Source: Nemertoderma westbladi (Eukaryota > Xenacoelomorpha > Nemertodermatida > Nemertodermatidae). From it: DNA of 64,000 bases. Below are positions 58,975 to 64,000 of the stretch, piece after piece. The notes under the pieces were generated by a model that saw nothing but the letters and a program-made list of their open reading frames with translations, searched no databases and was not told the DNA's origin. Each line of letters begins with the position of its first letter. The stretch's first letter is position 1. Both the position numbers and the translations under genes were made by a program. The DNA lies in NCBI GenBank assembly GCA_032718475.1, contig JAUCBJ010002315.1, positions 1-64,000 of the forward strand. The letters run 5' to 3'.

Positions 58975-61900
58975 TTGGGTTGTAGTGGTGTGTCTTTGGG
59001 TTACAGTGCTATAGTTTGGGTTGTAGTGGTGTTTGTTTGGGTTACAGTGCTATAGTTTGGGTTACAGTGCTATAGTTTGGGTAGCAGCGGTACGTGTTTG
59101 GGTTACAGTGCTATAGTTTGGGTTACAGTGCTATAGTTTGGGTTACAGTGCTATAGTTTGGGTTGTAGTGGTGTGTGTTTGGGTTACAGTGCTATAGTTT
59201 GGGTTACAGTGCTGTAGTTTGGGTAGCAGCGGTACGTGTTTGGGTTACAGTGCTATAGTTTGGGTTACAGTGCTATAGTTTGGGTAGCAGCGGTACGTGT
59301 TTGGGTTACAGTGCTATAGTTTGGGTTACAGTGCTATAGTTTGGGTAGCAGCGGTACGTGTTTGGGTTACAGTGCTATAGTTTGGGTTACAGTGCTATAG
59401 TTTGGGTAGCAGCGGTACGTGTTTGGGTTACAGTGCTATAGTTTGGGTTACAGTGCTATAGTTTGGGTAGCAGCGGTACGTGTTTGGGTTACAGTGCTAT
59501 AATTTGGGTTACAGTGCTATAATTTGGGTTACAGTGCTATAGTTTGGGTTGTAGTGGTGTGTGTTTGGGTTACAGTGCTATAGTTTGGGTAGCAGCGGTA
59601 CGTGTTTGGGTTACAGTGCTATAGTTTGGGTTACAGTGCTATAGTTTGGGTAGCAGCGGTACGTGTTTGGGTTACAGTGCTATAGTTTGGGTTACAGTGC
59701 TATAGTTTGGGTAGCAGCGGTACGTGTTTGGGTTACAGTGCTATAGTTTGGGTTACAGTGCTATAGTTTGGGTAGCAGCGGTACGTGTTTGGGTTACAGT
59801 GCTATAGTTTGGGTTACAGTGCTATAGTTTGGGTAGCAGCGGTACGTGTTTGGGTTACAGTGCTATAGTTTGGGTTACAGTGCTATAGTTTGGGTAGCAG
59901 CGGTACGTGTTTGGGTTACAGTGCTATAGTTTGGGTTACAGTGCTATAGTTTGGGTAGCAGCGGTACGTGTTTGGGTTACAGTGCTATAGTTTGGGTTAC
60001 AGTGCTATAGTTTGGGTTACAGTGCTATAGTTTGGGTTACAGTGCTATAGTTTGGGTTACAGTGCTATAGTTTGGGTTACAGTGCTATAGTTTGGGTTAC
60101 AGTGCTATAGTTTGGGTAGCAGCGGTACGTGTTTGGGTTACAGTGCTATAGTTAGAGTAGCAGCGGTACGTGTTTGGGTTACAGTGCTATAGTTTGGGTT
60201 ACAGTGCTATAGTTTGGGTTACAGTGCTATAGTTTGGGTTACAGTGCTATAGTTTGGGTTACAGTGCTATAGTTTGGGTAGCAGCGGTACGTGTTTGGGT
60301 TACAGTGCTATAGTTTGGGTTACAGTGCTATAGTTTGGGTTACAGTGCTATAGTTTGGGTTACAGTGCTATAGTTTGGGTTACAGTGCTATAGTTTGGGT
60401 TACAGTGCTATAGTTTGGGTTACAGTGCTATAGTTTGGGTTACAGTGCTATAGTTTGGGTTACAGTGCTATAGTTTGGGTAGCAGCGGTACGTGTTTGGG
60501 TTACAGTGCTATAGTTTGGGTTACAGTGCTATAGTTTGGGTAGCAGCGGTACGTGTTTGGGTTACAGTGCTATAGTTTGGGTTACAGTGCTATAGTTTGG
60601 GTTGTAGTGGTGTGTGTTTGGGTTACAGTGCTATAGTTCGGGTTACAGTGCTATAGTTTGGGTTACAGTGCTATAGTTTGGGTAGCAGCGGTACGTGTTT
60701 GGGTTACAGTGCTATAGTTTGGGTTACAGTGCTATAGTTTGGGTTACAGTGCTATAGTTTGGGTAGCAGCGGTACGTGTATGGGATACAGTGCTATAGTT
60801 TGGGTTGTAGTGCTATAATTTGGGTTACAGTGCTATAGTTTGGGTTGTAGTGGTGTGTGTTTGGGTTACAGTGCTATAGTTTGGGTTGTAGTGGTGTGTG
60901 TTTGGGTTACAGTGCTATAGTTTGGGTTACAGTGCTATAGTTTGGGTTACAGTGCTATAGTTTGGGTTACAGTGCTATAGTTTGGGTTGTAGTGGTGTGT
61001 GTTTGGGTTACAGTGCTATAGTTTGGGTTACAGTGCTATAGTTTGGGTAGCAGCGGTACGTGTTTGGGTTACAGTGCTATAGTTTGGGTAGCAGCGGTAC
61101 GTGTTTGGGTTACAGTGCTATAGTTTGGGTTACAGTGCTATAGTTTGGGTTACAGTGCTATAGTTTGGGTTGTAGTGGTGTGTGTTTGGGTTACAGTGCT
61201 ATAGTTTGGGTTACAGTGCTATAGTTTGGGTTACAGTGCTATAGTTTGGGTTACAGTGCTATAGTTTGGGTAGCAGCGGTACGTGTTTGGGTTACAGTGC
61301 TATAGTTTGGGTTACAGTGCTATAGTTTGGGTTACAGTGCTATAGTTTGGGTTGTAGTGGTGTGTGTTTGGGTTACAGTGCTATAGTTTGGGTTACAGTG
61401 CTATAGTTTGGGTTACAGTGCTATAGTTTGGGTTACAGTGCTATAGTTTGGGTTACAGTGCTATAGTTTGGGTTACAGTGCTATAGTTTGGGTAGCAGCG
61501 GTACGTGTTTGGGTTACAGTGCTATAGTTTGGGTTACAGTGCTATAGTTTGGGTTACAGTGCTATAGTTTGGGTTACAGTGCTATAGTTTGGGTTACAGT
61601 GCTATAGTTTGGGTAGCAGCGGTACGTGTTTGGGTTACAGTGCTATAGTTTGGGTTACAGTGCTATAGTTTGGGTTACAGTGCTATAGTTTGGGTTGTAG
61701 TGGTGTGTGTTTGGGTTACAGTGCTATAGTTTGGGTTACAGTGCTATAGTTTGGGTAGCAGCGGTACGTGTTTGGGTTACAGTGCTATAGTTTGGGTTAC
61801 AGTGCTATAGTTTGGGTTACAGTGCTATAGTTTGGGTTACAGTGCTATAGTTTGGGTTACAGTGCTATAGTTTGGGTTACAGTGCTATAGTTTGGGTTAC

Positions 61901-63120
61901 AGTGCTATAGTTTGGGTTACAGTGCTATAGTTTGGGTTACAGTGCTATAGTTTGGGTTGTAGTGGTGTGTGTTTGGAATACAGTGCTATAGTTTGGGTTG
62001 TAGTGGTGTGTGTTTGGGTTACAGTGCTATAGTTTGGGTTGTAGTGGTGTGTGTTTGGGTTACAGTGCTATAGTTTGGGTTACAGTGCTATAGTTTGGGT
62101 TGTAGTGGTGTGTGTTTGGGTTACAGTGCTATAGTTCGGGTTACAGTGCTATAGTTTGGGTTACAGTGCTATAGTTTGGGTTACAGTGCTATAGTTTGGG
62201 TTACAGTGCTATAGTTTGGGTTACAGTGCTATAGTTTGGGTTACAGTGCTATAGTTTGGGTTACAGTGCTATAGTTTGGGTTACAGTGCTATAGTTTGGG
62301 TTACAGTGCTATAGTTTGGGTTACAGTGCTATAGTTTGGGTTACAGTGCTGTAGTTTGGGTTACAGTGCTATAGTTTGGGTTGTAGTGGTGTGTGTTTGG
62401 GTTACAGTGCTATAGTTTGGGTTGTAGTGGTGTGTGTTTGGGTTACAGTGCTATAGTTTGGGTTACAGTGCTATAGTTTGGGTTACAGTGCTATAGTTTG
62501 GGTTACAGTGCTATAGTTTGGGTTACAGTGCTGTAGTTTGGGTTACAGTGCTATAGTTTGGGTTGTAGTGGTGTGTGTTTGGGTTACAGTGCTATAGTTT
62601 GGGTTGTAGTGGTGTGTGTTTGGGTTACAGTGCTATAGTTTGGGTAGTAGTGGTGTGTGTTTGGGTTACAGTGCTATAGTTTGGGTTACAGTGCTATAGT
62701 TTGGGTTACAGTGCTATAGTTTGGGTTGTAGTGGTGTGTGTTTGGGTTACAGTGCTATAGTTTGGGTTACAGTGCTATAGTTTGGGTTACAGTGCTATAG
62801 TTTGGGTTACAGTGCTGTAGTTTGGGTTACAGTGCTATAGTTTGGGTTGTAGTGGTGTGTGTTTGGGTTACAGTGCTATAGTTTGGGTTGTAGTGGTGTG
62901 TGTTTGGGTTACAGTGCTATAGTTTGGGTTGTAGTGGTGTGTGTTTGGGTTACAGTGCTATAGTTTGGGTTACAGTGCTATAGTTTGGGTTACAGTGCTA
63001 TAGTTTGGGTTACAGTGCTATAGTTTGGGTTACAGTGCTGTAGTTTGGGTTACAGTGCTATAGTTTGGGTTGTAGTGGTGTGTGTTTGGGTTACAGTGCT
63101 ATAGTTTGGGTTACAGTGCT
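58975..63120 (+). repeat. long segmental duplication inside the satellite, copy 2
   Basis: Matches 40780-46435 as described there. Collinearity ends near 63120, where this copy has the aberrant GGGTTAGTGCTTAG unit while copy 1 continues with a B-type unit at 46441. Confidence 0.75.
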
Positions 63121-64000
63121 ATAGTTTGGGTTAGTGCTTAGTTTGGGTTACAGTGCTATAGTTTGGGTTACAGTGCTATAGTTTGGGTTACAGTGCTATA
63201 GTTTGGGTTGTAGTGGTGTGTGTTTGGGTTACAGTGCTATAGTTTGGGTTGTAGTGGTGTGTGTTTGGGTTACAGTGCTATAGTTTGGGTTGTAGTGGTG
63301 TGTGTTTGGGTTACAGTGCTATAGTTTGGGTTAGTGTTGTTTGGGTTACAGTGCTATAGTTTGGGTTACAGTGCTATAGTTTGGGTTACAGTGCTGTAGT
63401 TTGGGTTACAGTGCTATAGTTTGGGTTGTAGTGGTGTGTGTTTGGGTTACAGTGCTATAGTTTGGGTTACAGTGCTATAGTTTGGGTTGTAGTGGTGTGT
63501 GTTTGGGTTACAGTGCTATAGTTTGGGTTACAGTGCTATAGTTTGGGTTACAGTGCTATAGTTTGGGTTACAGTGCTATAGTTTGGGTTACAGTGCTATA
63601 GTTTGGGTTGTAGTGGTGTGTGTTTGGGTTACAGTGCTATAGTTTGGGTTACAGTGCTATAGTTTGGGTTGTAGTGGTGTGTCTTTGGGTTACAGTGCTA
63701 TAGTTTGGGTTACAGTGCTATAGTTTGGGTTACAGTGCTGTAGTTTGGGTTACAGTGCTATAGTTTGGGTTGTAGTGGTGTGTGTTTGGGTTACAGTGCT
63801 ATAGTTTGGGTTACAGTGCTATAGTTTGGGTTACAGTGCTGTAGTTTGGGTTACAGTGCTATAGTTTGGGTTACAGTGCTATAGTTTGGGTTACAGTGCT
63901 ATAGTTTGGGTTACAGTGCTGTAGTTTGGGTTACAGTGCTATAGTTTGGGTTGTAGTGGTGTGTGTTTGGGTTACAGTGCTATAGTTTGGGTTACAGTGC

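Larger units (their letters stand above)
37640..64000 (+). repeat. satellite array, 20/21-bp units of three types, >26 kb, open at the window end
   Basis: About 1,300 units. Type A is GGGTTACAGTGCTATAGTTT (20 bp). Type B is GGGTAGCAGCGGTACGTG plus TTT (21 bp). Type C is GGGTTGTAGTGGTGTGTG plus TTT (21 bp). B and C copies are followed by A everywhere I read. Rare variants (CTGTAG, CTATAATT, TTCGGG, TTAGAGTAG, GGAATACAG) mark larger duplications. There are no open frames, because A units carry TAG. It is not the TTAGGG telomere repeat. Confidence 0.97.

Noticed and set aside
37640-64000. CRISPR array
   Set aside because: Repeats are contiguous with no unique spacers, and the DNA is from an animal.
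37640-64000. Telomere repeat
   Set aside because: GGGTTA appears in each A unit, but the period is 20/21 bp, not 6, and no TTAGGG run is present.

Overview
This is animal nuclear DNA. It carries two intron-containing genes that can be rebuilt exon by exon with GT-AG junctions: a Caudal/Cdx-type ParaHox homeobox gene on the + strand (9816-19666) and the splicing-factor gene SF3A2 on the - strand (29413-24368). Around them are decayed retroelements, miniature DNA transposons and very large tandem arrays. A Cdx gene with a homeodomain intron points to a bilaterian invertebrate. The divergent Cdx homeodomain, its almost absent C-terminal tail, the AT-rich background and the many long poly(G)/poly(C) runs would fit a fast-evolving lineage such as tunicates, but that placement is a weak inference.

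Layout. 1-3608: 17-bp minisatellite with a 325-bp higher-order repeat, broken by a SINE-like insertion. 3600-3780: inverted pair of hammerhead-like motifs of the kind found in Penelope-like retroelements. 3.8-9.6 kb: intergenic DNA with interspersed repeats, one coding-like but broken stretch (about 5.6-6.2 kb), one unassigned small ORF (7480-7797) and an 80-bp tandem repeat (8.6-9.0 kb). 9.4-20.05 kb: Cdx gene with TATA/CCAAT promoter candidates, three coding exons, an 8.4-kb first intron and a poly(A) signal. 20-24.3 kb: intergenic DNA holding two terminal-inverted-repeat elements, one hAT-like and filled with ACGTA repeats. 24.37-29.41 kb: SF3A2, four coding exons, 371 aa; intron 2 carries a 68-bp tandem array. 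29.8-30.3 kb: reverse-transcriptase remnant. 30.9-32.6 kb: a Penelope-like element remnant with 255-bp inverted ends, sitting inside a small tandem array. 33.2-33.4 kb: fold-back MITE. 33.4-34.0 kb: 24-bp minisatellite. 34.15-35.65 kb: 15-bp minisatellite. 35.65-36.82 kb: 5'-truncated non-LTR retrotransposon. 37.64-64.0 kb: more than 26 kb of a 20/21-bp satellite built from three monomer types, running off the window end.

The two genes are convergent (tail to tail, 4.7 kb between stop codons). Nothing suggests they work together: Cdx is a developmental transcription factor and SF3A2 a U2 snRNP housekeeping protein. Most long open frames elsewhere are by-products of tandem repeats whose period is a multiple of 3 or whose unit lacks stops. 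The most unusual content is the satellite architecture at the right end and the repeated pattern of transposon-derived sequence becoming tandemly amplified (intron 2 of SF3A2; 30.9-32.6 kb; the ACGTA-filled hAT-like element).
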